A DNA stretch of 64,000 bases, from positions 41,036-105,035 of the forward strand of contig CAMNBU010000002.1 of NCBI GenBank assembly GCA_946533395.1. Reading direction: 5' to 3'. The notes under the pieces were generated by a model. The model had not been told where the DNA came from. It saw only the letters and a list, made by a program, of their open reading frames with translations, and did no database searches. Source of the DNA: UBA4292 sp002395865 (GTDB taxonomy: Bacteria > Bacillota > Clostridia > Lachnospirales > Lachnospiraceae). Positions 17,790-26,368 of this stretch are shown here, piece by piece. Made by a program: the position numbers and the translations under genes. Position 1 is the stretch's first letter; each line of letters begins with the position of its first letter.

Positions 17790-18731
17790 CTACCTAGACG
17801 AGATGCGCGGCTTCTCCACGCCTGCGAGTATATCCGCGAGTATCTGCGCGCGGTCGAGATGCTTCATCCTCGCGCCCGCTCCCATTATCACTCTGTGGGA
17901 GATAACATCGGAGAACACATATGCCACATCCTCCGGTATCACGTAGTCGCGTCCGGACAGAAAAGCCTTCGCGCTTGCCATCTTACACAGGCAGATACCG
18001 CCTCTCGGGCTCGAACCGAGCTCCAGGTATTCGTTGTTTCTCGTGGCATTCACGAGAGTAACTATGTACTTGAGGACCTTCTCGTGGATGTATACGGAAT
18101 CGACCATCTCCTTCATTTTCAGAAGTGATGCCTTGCTCAGTACCTGCTCCACAGTCACCTCATGCCCCGCGCGCTTTGATACGAGTATCTTCAGCTCGTC
18201 ATTGCCCGAGGGATAACCGATCTTGAGCCTGATCATGAAACGGTCGAGCTGCGATTCAGGGAGGAGCTGCGTACCCGCGGAGCCCGAGGGGTTCTGGGTG
18301 GCTATGACCGTAAACGGCTTGTCCATCTCGTACGATATGCCGTCGATACTTACCTTGCCCTCCTCCATTACCTCCAGAAGCGCGGACTGCGACTTCGGTG
18401 AGGTCCTGTTTATCTCATCCGCGAGGAAGAGGTTGCAGAAAATGGGACCGGGTCTGAACACCATCTCGTCCTTTTTGGCGTCATACATGGAAAAGCCGGT
18501 GACGTCCGAAGGAAGAACATCGGGTGTGAACTGGACTCTGGAGCACTCAAGTCCCATAGCTTTTGAAAAGGCTGTGGCCAGGGTGGTCTTGCCGAGTCCG
18601 GGGATATCCTCTATGAGAACGTGTCCTCCCGCGAGCACGGCGCAGAACACCTTCTCTATAACGTGTCTTTTTCCTATGACGACCTTTTCAACTTCATTTA
18701 TGACCCTCTCGGCCAGTTCATAGTAGTCCAT
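17790..18731 (-). CDS. MoxR-family AAA ATPase
   Basis: A 313-residue AAA+ ATPase. Walker A-like GLGKTTLATAFSKAMG lies near residue 45, FLADEINRTSPKSQSALLEVM (Walker B) near 105, and sensor IATQNPSGSAGTQLLPESQ near 145. I chose the ATG at 18731, giving the usual MoxR N-terminus. There is no clear Shine-Dalgarno, only CTGCTTACTTACA, and a pseudoknot-forming element sits 12 bases upstream. It heads the operon with DUF58 and the transglutaminase. Confidence 0.9.
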   Translation of the reverse strand: MDYYELAERVINEVEKVVIGKRHVIEKVFCAVLAGGHVLIEDIPGLGKTTLATAFSKAMGLECSRVQFTPDVLPSDVTGFSMYDAKKDEMVFRPGPIFCNLFLADEINRTSPKSQSALLEVMEEGKVSIDGISYEMDKPFTVIATQNPSGSAGTQLLPESQLDRFMIRLKIGYPSGNDELKILVSKRAGHEVTVEQVLSKASLLKMKEMVDSVYIHEKVLKYIVTLVNATRNNEYLELGSSPRGGICLCKMASAKAFLSGRDYVIPEDVAYVFSDVISHRVIMGAGARMKHLDRAQILADILAGVEKPRISSR

Positions 18732-18743
18732 TGTAAGTAAGCA

Positions 18744-18814
18744 GCAGGCATGGTGCACACGGGTGTCATGCCTGCGCGGCACCCGCGGAAGTCTGATCAA
18801 AGACGTCAGACTTC
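18744..18814 (-). promoter_or_regulatory. Pseudoknot leader element, copy C (moxR)
   Basis: Minus strand, in order: hairpin GAAGTCTG/CAGACTTC, then P2 CGCGGGTG/CACCCGTG, whose loop contains GCAGGCA. That loop segment pairs with TGCCTGC further downstream (7 bp), an H-type pseudoknot. The 3' pseudoknot strand ends 12 bases before the moxR ATG. Copies A and B precede purE and the EF-G-like gene, with changed but still paired P2 bases. Confidence 0.6.
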
Positions 18815-18822
18815 ATAAACTG

Positions 18823-19740
18823 TTATCTATCCAGCAGCTCCATAAGCTGCTTAAGTTTTTCATCGCTGTCACATGCGTTCTCAAACGCAGAGTTCACGTC
18901 ACCGGTGATACGCACGATATCCTCAGACTCCCCGATATCGTTCATCAACTCGGATGCGGTGGAATTCAGACGACCGGTGTGTATCCTGTAGCCGTCAGAC
19001 GACTCGACTATGTAGAATCTGGCCAGGGACGGAGCAGGCGTGTCGATATTAACGAACCTGATCTGCGAAGCGACATACACTATGAACTCACCCCTCTTTA
19101 CTCCATGATACATGTAGAAATCGAGATCCGAATAGCTCTCAACTATCTCGCCCTTGAGCTCGATTTCCTCCCTTATCTTGCTCGAGAGGCTCGATACATC
19201 GACACACTGAAGATATGGGGCAGCGTCTCCGTCAGCCACTGCGGCGTAGTAATCGGCTATCAGCTGTGCAACATCCGTATCAGTGTCAATGACGGTCGTA
19301 CGGGGATCCTTCGTCTCAGTCTGCCCGGGCTCCGAATGTGTAGGTGTCTTCGGGTCGTTATCCGTCCCACCATCTGGAGTGGTCTCGGGGTCGATGTGAG
19401 GAAGCGTCACGATATGTGTCTCGGGGTCGTACACTGAGCTACCTTCGTCCTCCGTCACATCCTGCGGTGGCGATGTCTCCTTGAAGACAAGCAGCGTACC
19501 TTCCTCCTTCTCCGCGCTCACGCTGTCACTGTTCACCAGTATGACCGTAAAAATGCATATAATTGCCGTAAGAAGCAGCACCAGCCCCGTTATAGCAGCC
19601 GGAACAGCCGGTATCACGGCTTTTCGCGGCTCGGTCTCGGGGTCGATCTCCCCGTACTCCTCACCCGTTATTATCTCGCCGTATTCTTTTATATCATCCG
19701 CCTCACCCGGGCGGCCCTTTTCTTTTTCGTTATCTTTCAC
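18823..19740 (-). CDS. Hypothetical protein with single membrane helix and extracellular domain
   Basis: A 305-residue protein. I chose the GTG at 19740 because AGAGGAGG lies eight bases upstream. A charged cytoplasmic segment of about 45 residues leads to one helix (VPAAITGLVLLLTAIICIFT). A Thr/Asp/Pro-rich linker follows, then a roughly 130-residue folded domain starting VAQLIADYYAAVADGDAAPY that resembles NTF2/SnoaL-like domains. It directly precedes the moxR operon. Function unknown. Confidence 0.65.
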   Translation of the reverse strand: MKDNEKEKGRPGEADDIKEYGEIITGEEYGEIDPETEPRKAVIPAVPAAITGLVLLLTAIICIFTVILVNSDSVSAEKEEGTLLVFKETSPPQDVTEDEGSSVYDPETHIVTLPHIDPETTPDGGTDNDPKTPTHSEPGQTETKDPRTTVIDTDTDVAQLIADYYAAVADGDAAPYLQCVDVSSLSSKIREEIELKGEIVESYSDLDFYMYHGVKRGEFIVYVASQIRFVNIDTPAPSLARFYIVESSDGYRIHTGRLNSTASELMNDIGESEDIVRITGDVNSAFENACDSDEKLKQLMELLDR

Positions 19741-19822
19741 TGTTTCCGCCTCCTCTTCGAAGGTATCGTTTACGAAATACCGAACTGTGTTCCCGAACAG
19801 ATACACAAATTACAACATTTCA

Positions 19823-19851
19823 TTGACAGTTTTTGTTTTTGGTATTATTAT
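19823..19851 (+). promoter_or_regulatory. Promoter of tRNA-Arg
   Basis: TTGACA (19823-19828), a 17-base spacer and TATTAT (19846-19851). Transcription would begin about eight bases on, right at the tRNA 5' end. Confidence 0.8.
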
Positions 19852-19859
19852 GACTGTAT

Positions 19860-19931
<72 letters not shown>

Positions 19932-19988
19932 TTTATATTATTCCGGGGCAGTTCCGTGGCTGCCCGATATAGTCCGGAAAGGAATAAT

Positions 19989-20852
19989 ATGAACTACGAA
20001 GAATTCAAAGCAACTCTTCTGTGCAGGTTGAATGACCTGCTTCCCGAGGGCGTCACGCCCAAATTCACCAGTGTCATCAAGAATAACGACAGTACTCACG
20101 AGGGGATATCTCTGCCGTCGGGGGACAATGCAGTCTCTCCCACTCTGTATCTCGACAATCTCTACAGCGATTACACCTGCGGGACCTCCATGGACGACAT
20201 CACAAGAGCCGTCATAAAGATCATCAACCCTTCCGAGACACCCGCTGTACTAAGTGCCGAGCTGACGGATTTTGCGAGTGTTTCACCTCTGCTGGGACTA
20301 AAGCTCATAAGCATAGAGCGAAACCGCCTCTATCTTAAGGATGTGCCCTACAGACCCTTCCAGGATCTGGCAATGATCTGCGTCATCCGTCTGAAGGTGA
20401 ACGATCAGCCTGCCGTATCCACGATCAGGTATTCGACTCTTGAGTTCTGGAAGAAGACTCCCGATGAGGTGTTCACCATAGCGATGGAGAACTTCCTCGC
20501 ATCGCCTCCGAAGCTGATGAGCATGCTGAGCTTCATGTCGAGCCACGGGGCAAAAGACATATCCACCATCCCGGATATGTACATTCTCACGAATGAGGAG
20601 AACTACTGCGGCGCAATATCCATGGCAAATCCGCTCACCCTTAAAGCCATTGCCGAACGAATCGGCGGAAGCTTCGCCATAGTCCCTTCATCCATTCACG
20701 AGGTGCTGGCTGTCTCATGCGGCGACCCCGCCGAACTGGAGCAGATAAACCGGACTGTCCGTTCAGTCAACAGAGATACCCTCTCACCCGAGGACATTCT
20801 CGGCGATCATGCCTACTTCTATGACGCGAAGACAGGCAGTATCAGCTACTGA
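19989..20852 (+). CDS. DUF5688 family protein
   Basis: A 287-residue soluble protein on the plus strand, the only protein gene so oriented in the first 54 kb. AAAGGAATAAT precedes the ATG. It has features I associate with DUF5688: an N-terminal MNYEEFKATLLCRL and a middle RPFQDLAMICVIRL. The C-terminus shows MYILTNEENYCGAISM and a GSFAIVPSSIHEVLAV stretch. The family has no established function. Its TGA is immediately followed by the reversed stop of glmM, the two forming TGATCA. Confidence 0.75.
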   Translation: MNYEEFKATLLCRLNDLLPEGVTPKFTSVIKNNDSTHEGISLPSGDNAVSPTLYLDNLYSDYTCGTSMDDITRAVIKIINPSETPAVLSAELTDFASVSPLLGLKLISIERNRLYLKDVPYRPFQDLAMICVIRLKVNDQPAVSTIRYSTLEFWKKTPDEVFTIAMENFLASPPKLMSMLSFMSSHGAKDISTIPDMYILTNEENYCGAISMANPLTLKAIAERIGGSFAIVPSSIHEVLAVSCGDPAELEQINRTVRSVNRDTLSPEDILGDHAYFYDAKTGSISY

Positions 20853-22205
20853 TCAATCGGCGCACAGTCCCGATGCCTTCATGACATCGATTATGCCGTC
20901 GACGTATTTTTTGCAGATCTCATCCGTGCCGGCCTCGACCATCACGCGTACCAAAGGCTCGGTACCGCTCTTTCTGACGAGGACCCTTCCGTCATCGCCG
21001 AGAGCCTTCTGAGCATCTTCAACCGCTTCAAGCAGCCGTGGATCCTTCATGGCTGCTTCTTTGTTCTGCACGCGCACATTCACAAGGAGCTGGGGATATA
21101 CCACAAGGGGCTTTCTGAGCTCCGACATGGGCTTCTCCCTCTCGAGCATCACCTCGGTGAGCTTGATGGAGGTGAGTATGCCGTCGCCTGTGGAGGCATA
21201 TTTGCTCATGATGATATGTCCGGACTGCTCTCCGCCCAGACTGTATCCGTTCTTGTTCATCTCCTCATAGACATACTTGTCGCCGACATCGGTCTTCACG
21301 GAGGACATACCCGCAGCCGCAAGCGCCTTGTAGAAGCCGATATTTGACATGACAGTCGAAACTACGACTCCTCCCTTTAACTGACCTATGGAATTCATAT
21401 AGTCGCCGAGCACATAGAGGATGGCGTCGCCGTCCACGATCTCCCCGTTCTCGTCCACGCACAGACATCTGTCCGCGTCTCCGTCATAGGCGAAGCCGAC
21501 ATCCAGTCCGTTCTCCTTTACGAGCTTCTGAAGCGCCCCGATATGCGTGGAGCCGCAGTCCAGATTGATATTGTAGCCCGTGGGCTCATCGCCGATCACG
21601 AAAGTCTTCGCTCCGAGCGCCTCAAATATGCTTCTGGCCATCGCAAATGAGCTGCCGTTAGCGCAGTCAAGTCCCACCTTCAGGCCCTTGAACGATCTGG
21701 TGGCGAGCTGGATGAGGTGGCCTATGTATCTGTTTCTTCCCGAAGAGTAGTCGTAGGCTCTTCCTATGTCCTCGCTCTTCGCGTCTGTATTTACGGTGTT
21801 GATGCCGTCGAGGTAATCCTCTATGAGTTCGATAACGCTCTCCTCGAGCTTCTCACCCCTGGAGTTGATGAGTTTGATTCCGTTGTCGTAGTACGGATTG
21901 TGGCTGGCGGATATCATGATTCCGCACTCGAAGTTATCCCTCGTGACCATGTATGACACCGAGGGCGTGGTCGTAACATGCATAAGATACGCGTCCGCTC
22001 CGGCGCTGGTTATACCCGTCGTGAGCGCGTACTCGAACATGTAGCTGCTGCGCCTTGTGTCCTTGCCTATGACTATCCTGCACTTCTTTCCCTCCCTCGC
22101 GCCGTAATACCAGCCGAGGAAGCGTCCTATCTTATATGCGTGCTCGGATGTGAGTCCGTCGTTTGCCTTGCCGCGAAATCCATCCGTTCCGAAATATTTT
22201 CCCAT
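20853..22205 (-). CDS. glmM: Phosphoglucosamine mutase
   Basis: A 450-residue enzyme interconverting glucosamine-6-P and glucosamine-1-P for cell wall UDP-GlcNAc. It starts MGKYFGTDGFRGKAN. The active-site serine loop is GIMISASHNPYYDNG near residue 100, and the metal loop DGDADRC lies near 240. The sugar-binding GGEQSGHI is near 325 and the phosphate-binding RKSGTEPLVRVM near 410. Upstream of the ATG is a small hairpin (GCAGGC-AGA-GCCTGT), with GGAG well upstream, so initiation may be structured. Confidence 0.97.
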   Translation of the reverse strand: MGKYFGTDGFRGKANDGLTSEHAYKIGRFLGWYYGAREGKKCRIVIGKDTRRSSYMFEYALTTGITSAGADAYLMHVTTTPSVSYMVTRDNFECGIMISASHNPYYDNGIKLINSRGEKLEESVIELIEDYLDGINTVNTDAKSEDIGRAYDYSSGRNRYIGHLIQLATRSFKGLKVGLDCANGSSFAMARSIFEALGAKTFVIGDEPTGYNINLDCGSTHIGALQKLVKENGLDVGFAYDGDADRCLCVDENGEIVDGDAILYVLGDYMNSIGQLKGGVVVSTVMSNIGFYKALAAAGMSSVKTDVGDKYVYEEMNKNGYSLGGEQSGHIIMSKYASTGDGILTSIKLTEVMLEREKPMSELRKPLVVYPQLLVNVRVQNKEAAMKDPRLLEAVEDAQKALGDDGRVLVRKSGTEPLVRVMVEAGTDEICKKYVDGIIDVMKASGLCAD

Positions 22206-22248
22206 CTTTATGTATACAGGCTCTGCCTGCTTTTCTCCTTCTGTCGAA

Positions 22249-22273
22249 GGGGCACAGCCTAAGGCCGTGCCCC
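22249..22273 (-). other. Strong hairpin between the PEPTT-repeat gene and glmM
   Basis: GGGGCACGGCC-TTA-GGCTGTGCCCC on the minus strand, 11 bp with one G-U pair. No T-run follows, so it may be a weak terminator or an RNA-stabilising hairpin after the PEPTT-repeat gene. Confidence 0.45.
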
Positions 22274-22282
22274 GATAAATGA

Positions 22283-23296
22283 TTAATCCACGTATACTGT
22301 GAGCGGGACGCCGGGACTCATATGTCCGTCTGAATCCTTCACATGATATATCAGGCTGAAGCTGCCATGTCTTGACGTATCGATATTGTCGAAGCCCTCG
22401 ATCCAGATATTCTGATACAGGAATGAGAGGCCGTCCTTATCATCCGTCATATCCGCTATCATATTCTTCCAGTGGAAGGTCTCGCCCACTCTTACATGCA
22501 CTTCAGAGGCGATGAGCACTATCGAAGGATAGCCGGCCGGTGAAGGCTCTGCCGTGGCCGGCTCGGGGCTCGTAGGCTCCGGTGTGGTCGGCTCTGGAGT
22601 CGTGGGCTCCGGCATAGTCGGCTCGGGAGTCGTGGGCTCCGGCGTGGTCGGCTCGGGAGTCGTAGGCTCAGGTGTGGTCGGCTCGGGAGTCGTGGGCTCC
22701 GGCGTAGTCGGCTCAGGAGTCGTAGGCTCCGGCGGAGTCGGCTCCTCAGTCACCTGCTCCGGCGTGTCGGGCACCTCGGGTGTCGGCTCCTGAGAAGGCG
22801 GCTGCTCTGTCTCCGGAGCAGGCACCGTGGGAACATCTATGATCCCGGACTTGGTCGGCTCCTGCGTCTGTATCGGTTCGGTATCCGGCTCAGCTGTCGT
22901 CGTCTCCGGCGGATCGACCTGCGCCGTATCCGTCTTCAGGCTGAAATTGACAGACTCCGTGGCCAGATTGCCCGCATTATCCCTGCAGACGTAGGTGACG
23001 GTCATGGAATACAGGTCATTCATATGAACGCTCTTTATCCTGACGCGGTCGCTCAGGTCACCATCCCTGTTATCTGTCGCAGTGATACCTGCCAGAAGTA
23101 TCTGATCCGAAGGGTTCTTTCCATCGTAAATATCGATCTTCTGCACGGCCCCCGAGGCATCGATGACCGGTGCCTTCCTGTCGTCTGCAAAATATGTCAC
23201 TGCCGCGATGACAGCCAGAACGCATGTCACCGCGGCCAGGATTATCACGGATCTCTTCTTCCGCGCCTGAATATCTTTCTCTAAGCGAATACTCAT
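22283..23296 (-). CDS. Membrane-anchored surface protein with PEPTT repeats and Ig-like domains
   Basis: A 337-residue protein. The N-terminus is cytoplasmic and basic, with one membrane helix (residues 15-37). A DUF5011/HYR-like Ig domain follows (residues about 45-115, DNRDGDLSDRVRIKSV). A long Pro/Glu/Thr region comes next with about a dozen tandem PEPTT units (about residues 170-245), then a second Ig-like domain to the end. It looks like a wall-spanning stalk carrying binding domains. The start follows the efp stop by 10 bases with only a weak ribosome site. Confidence 0.7.
   Translation of the reverse strand: MSIRLEKDIQARKKRSVIILAAVTCVLAVIAAVTYFADDRKAPVIDASGAVQKIDIYDGKNPSDQILLAGITATDNRDGDLSDRVRIKSVHMNDLYSMTVTYVCRDNAGNLATESVNFSLKTDTAQVDPPETTTAEPDTEPIQTQEPTKSGIIDVPTVPAPETEQPPSQEPTPEVPDTPEQVTEEPTPPEPTTPEPTTPEPTTPEPTTPEPTTPEPTTPEPTTPEPTMPEPTTPEPTTPEPTSPEPATAEPSPAGYPSIVLIASEVHVRVGETFHWKNMIADMTDDKDGLSFLYQNIWIEGFDNIDTSRHGSFSLIYHVKDSDGHMSPGVPLTVYVD
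22556..22745 (-). repeat. 15-bp tandem repeats coding PEPTT
   Basis: About a dozen 15-bp units of the type GAGCC(T/G)ACGACTCCC on the minus strand, coding Pro-Glu-Pro-Thr-Thr with third-base variation. Repeat number is likely to differ between strains. Confidence 0.85.
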
Positions 23297-23306
23297 GATC
23301 TCACAC

Positions 23307-23864
23307 TTATGCTCTGGAGAGATACTCTCCTGTTCTTGTATCGATCTTTATCTTCTCACCCTGCTCGATGAAGAGGGGAACCATGACCTGAGCGCCGGTC
23401 TCCACGATAGCGGGCTTAAGAGCGTTCGTAGTGGTGTTGCCCTTGAAGCCGGGCTCTGTCGAGGTGATCTCAAGCTCTACGAAAAGCGGAGGCTCGATGG
23501 AGAATACCTGTCCCTTGAAGGAAGCAACCTTCACGATATCGTTCTCCTTAACGAACTTCAGCGCATCACCGACCACATCTGCTGTGAGCTGGATCTGCTC
23601 GTAGGTCTCGTTGTCCATGAATACATAGAAATCGCCGTCCTGGTACAGATAGGACATCTCCGCTCTGTCGATAACTGCGAGATTGAACTTCTCTGTTGGT
23701 CTGAAGGATGTCTCGACAACACCGCCACCCCTGATATCGCGAAGCTTCGTGCGAACGAAAGCTGCGCCCTTACCGGGCTTTACGTGCTGGAACTCAATGA
23801 TCTGGCAGACCTTGCCTTCCCACTCGATCGTTATACCGTTTTTAAAATCACCTGCTACTACCAT
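23307..23864 (-). CDS. efp: Translation elongation factor P
   Basis: A 185-residue protein of exact family length when started at the ATG at 23864 (CAGGAGGCTAT precedes it). It shows AGDFKNGITIEWEGKVCQI, then the modification loop HVKPGKGAAFVR with the lysine near residue 32. The C-terminal KIDTRTGEYLSRA is typical. It relieves ribosome stalling at polyproline, which fits the proline-rich gene just downstream. A promoter lies upstream. Confidence 0.97.
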   Translation of the reverse strand: MVVAGDFKNGITIEWEGKVCQIIEFQHVKPGKGAAFVRTKLRDIRGGGVVETSFRPTEKFNLAVIDRAEMSYLYQDGDFYVFMDNETYEQIQLTADVVGDALKFVKENDIVKVASFKGQVFSIEPPLFVELEITSTEPGFKGNTTTNALKPAIVETGAQVMVPLFIEQGEKIKIDTRTGEYLSRA

Positions 23865-23914
23865 ATAGCCTCCTGTTGATAACATGAAATAGTCGTCCGT
23901 GCGAACTCCGCTTT

Positions 23915-23944
23915 ATTCTATTACAAACAGGTGCGTTCTGTCAA
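23915..23944 (-). promoter_or_regulatory. Promoter of efp
   Basis: Minus strand TTGACA (23944-23939), an 18-base spacer and TAGAAT (23920-23915). The -35 box overlaps the 3' end of the ABC ATPase gene. Confidence 0.7.
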
Positions 23945-24582
23945 GTTTTTTTTGCGGCTGTCCTTCCCTTCTCCATCCTCACCCAGTCGTCGCACAGCAC
24001 CTCTATATCCTCGCGGTTGTGGGACGACATGATGATCGTCTTTCCCTTCTCCTTCAGTTCCAGAAGATATCTCCTGAAATCCTTCACTCCGTCCTCGTCA
24101 AGCCCGTTAAAGGGCTCATCAAGCACCAAAAGCTCCGGATCCTCCATTATCGCCTGCGCCAGACCGAGTCTCTGCCTCATGCCGAGCGAGTATTTGCCCA
24201 CATGGCGTCTCATACCGGGGTCGAGTCCCACGCTCTCCATGCTCCTTCTGATGTCATCTTCTGTTATCTTTTTGTTGATGGCGGCCAGAAGCTCCAAGTT
24301 CCTTAAGCCGCTGTAGTAGGGGATAAAGCCTGGCGTCTCTATTATCAGCCCGAGGCTCTCCGGAAAATCGGTGTCCTTACCGAGCTCTTTTCCCTTCACG
24401 TAAATGCTTCCCGCAGTCGGTCGCACGAAGCCGCAGATGCACTTCATCAGCATGGTCTTGCCGCTTCCGTTTCTGCCGATGAGCCCATGTATCTTCCCCT
24501 GTTCGAATGATATGTTTATATCCGTCAGTATCGGTTCGGTGCCTATCACGAGCGACAGGCCGCTCACTTCCACATAATTCAT
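23941..24582 (-). CDS. ABC transporter ATP-binding protein
   Basis: A 213-residue ATPase with Walker A GRNGSGKTML near residue 40, signature YSLGMRQRLGLAQAIM near 135 and Walker B LLVLDEPFNGLDEDG near 155. The size and the two membrane partner genes upstream match the bacitracin/lantibiotic self-protection type of ABC transporter. GGAGGGTGAG precedes the ATG. It ends the run that begins with the lipoprotein at 26369. Confidence 0.9.
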   Translation of the reverse strand: MNYVEVSGLSLVIGTEPILTDINISFEQGKIHGLIGRNGSGKTMLMKCICGFVRPTAGSIYVKGKELGKDTDFPESLGLIIETPGFIPYYSGLRNLELLAAINKKITEDDIRRSMESVGLDPGMRRHVGKYSLGMRQRLGLAQAIMEDPELLVLDEPFNGLDEDGVKDFRRYLLELKEKGKTIIMSSHNREDIEVLCDDWVRMEKGRTAAKKT

Positions 24583-24596
24583 CTCACCCTCCGCTT

Positions 24597-25478
24597 CTAA
24601 AACACGACTTCCGTAATATTGTCATAGTTGAAGCGCTTCACTCCAAAGAAACAAAGCACTGCCAATACGACCGGCACCGCGATCAGATACGCCACCGAGG
24701 CGGCCATTGGATATATACCCTGTCTGAGCACCGTGGTCTTGTGCACCCATATGAGCGCGTTCGACATAGGAAATATCCACTGCAGTCCGCTCGATATAGC
24801 AAATGTCGCGGCTCCGAGGCTCACCGTCAGTCCGCACAGCACGAAGCCCGCCGTCCTGCGCTTCCACACCGTAAATGTGAGCAGAACAAGCCCTATGATG
24901 ATCAGATACAGAAAGACATAGAGAAAGCAGAGAGCTGCCGCCCCGAGGACCGGAAACTGGTAATACAGGTTCTTCGGTATGAGCCCTGCGCCGTAATTGC
25001 CCGACAGCTCCGGGTACATCTCGGCAAAACCGGTCACCACCCTGCTCCATTTCGTCGATGCTTCGGCTGTAAGCATAACAGGTATGACAGCACCCGCAAA
25101 TACCGCCAGCAGGTACGAAAAAGCCATCATGGCGAGCTTCAGAAGCTGCGAGCAAAGCCACCTCGTCCTTCCCATGCGCGATATTATAAACACGGTATTC
25201 GTATCTATCCTCGGAAAATCCGCTATCAGCGCCATAAATGTCAGCGGAAGGATCAGTATCACAACGGGTGAATTCATGACAGCCACATACGGTTCGAACA
25301 GGTTCAACCGCTCACCCATTACCTGCGCATTGGCGGTGAGCGGCTCTATAGCCAGACTGTAGATAAAGATCATGAGGACAGGCAGGATAAGCATCCTGGG
25401 GTCTGCGACCCACTTTACGTATTCGAGCCACGCCGCGCGGAATACGCTCTTTGATGCCTTTGTTTTTATGCCGTCCAT
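24597..25478 (-). CDS. ABC transporter permease (ABC-2-like)
   Basis: A 293-residue membrane protein with about six helices and no clear catalytic motif. GGGGGAGGTGAGCGG precedes the ATG, four bases after the second permease gene. With the neighbouring permease and ATPase it would form an exporter of unknown substrate. Antimicrobial peptide defence is one possibility (inference). Confidence 0.75.
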   Translation of the reverse strand: MDGIKTKASKSVFRAAWLEYVKWVADPRMLILPVLMIFIYSLAIEPLTANAQVMGERLNLFEPYVAVMNSPVVILILPLTFMALIADFPRIDTNTVFIISRMGRTRWLCSQLLKLAMMAFSYLLAVFAGAVIPVMLTAEASTKWSRVVTGFAEMYPELSGNYGAGLIPKNLYYQFPVLGAAALCFLYVFLYLIIIGLVLLTFTVWKRRTAGFVLCGLTVSLGAATFAISSGLQWIFPMSNALIWVHKTTVLRQGIYPMAASVAYLIAVPVVLAVLCFFGVKRFNYDNITEVVF

Positions 25479-25482
25479 CCGC

Positions 25483-26358
25483 TCACCTCCCCCTGTCCGT
25501 ATGCAGGCACATGCCTGTCACATAGATGATGAGCGCCGCGAGCAGATATATTGCCACAGCAAGGAGAGTATAATTTCCCGTACTGCCCGGGCCGCCGATG
25601 ATGTACAGCTTCGAGGGTGCATCCGGTGTGAACGCCTGAAGGACATCCGAGGCCTCCGTCTTCATATCGATGACGAGAGATGATATCTCCTTATCCATTA
25701 TGCTCTTCCACACATAGCAAAGAACAAATGGTATGCATGTGGTCACGTACGGGTTTGAAGAAAAGACCGAAAGGATAAGTGCCGGCAGGACCGATACCAT
25801 GCCGTAGATAAACGACGCCAGGAGGACGTTTGCAATCACCTGAACGGGTGGTCTGTACAGCATGGCAGTCAGTTCCTCCCCCATCCCCTCGAACATGGAG
25901 ACAGCAGTCGCAGGGAACATAAACAGCAGAAGCAGCTCATATAAGAGCATGCCGAGCACCACGCTCATGCCTGCGCACACGACCGCCGCGAAGAATCTGC
26001 ACACCCAGTATCCGGCCGCACGCGACCTGGCTATCTCGAACCTGATATAACCACCGTTCTTCTGCGCCCCGAATGACACTATCACGGGAAATGCGCACAC
26101 AACAGGGATAAACATCGTTATATATCCGTTCAGTCCGGCGCTGAGGATGTAGTTGCGGCTTAAAATGTATTCACTGTTTTTAAACTCCGCTCCAAAGCTG
26201 TATGCCGCCTCCAGAACGGAATACACCTTGCCGTGTACCGGGTCATGGTACGCCTGTCCCGTAAATGCCAGCAGCGTTACGATCAGGACGGCAAGGACAT
26301 AACCCATATTGAACGAGTTCTTATACAGTTCATTCCTTATAGTTCTTAACGCTTTCAT
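25483..26358 (-). CDS. ABC transporter permease (ABC-2-like), second subunit
   Basis: A 291-residue protein with about six membrane helices, a short N-terminal cytoplasmic MKALRTIRNELYKNSF and a large extracellular loop after helix 1 (residues 30-75). This N-terminus resembles ABC-2 permeases of bacteriocin immunity systems. It lies 10 bases downstream of the lipoprotein gene and probably forms one transcript with it. Confidence 0.72.
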   Translation of the reverse strand: MKALRTIRNELYKNSFNMGYVLAVLIVTLLAFTGQAYHDPVHGKVYSVLEAAYSFGAEFKNSEYILSRNYILSAGLNGYITMFIPVVCAFPVIVSFGAQKNGGYIRFEIARSRAAGYWVCRFFAAVVCAGMSVVLGMLLYELLLLFMFPATAVSMFEGMGEELTAMLYRPPVQVIANVLLASFIYGMVSVLPALILSVFSSNPYVTTCIPFVLCYVWKSIMDKEISSLVIDMKTEASDVLQAFTPDAPSKLYIIGGPGSTGNYTLLAVAIYLLAALIIYVTGMCLHTDRGR

Positions 26359-26368
26359 TATATTTGCA

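Noticed and set aside
22249..22273. Hairpin as rho-independent terminator after the PEPTT-repeat gene
   Set aside because: Strong stem but no T-run on the minus strand; kept only as a hairpin.
22554..22793. Plus-strand frame of repeated VGSGVVGSG
   Set aside because: It is the reverse reading of the PEPTT repeats; the minus-strand protein has a membrane helix and Ig-like domains.
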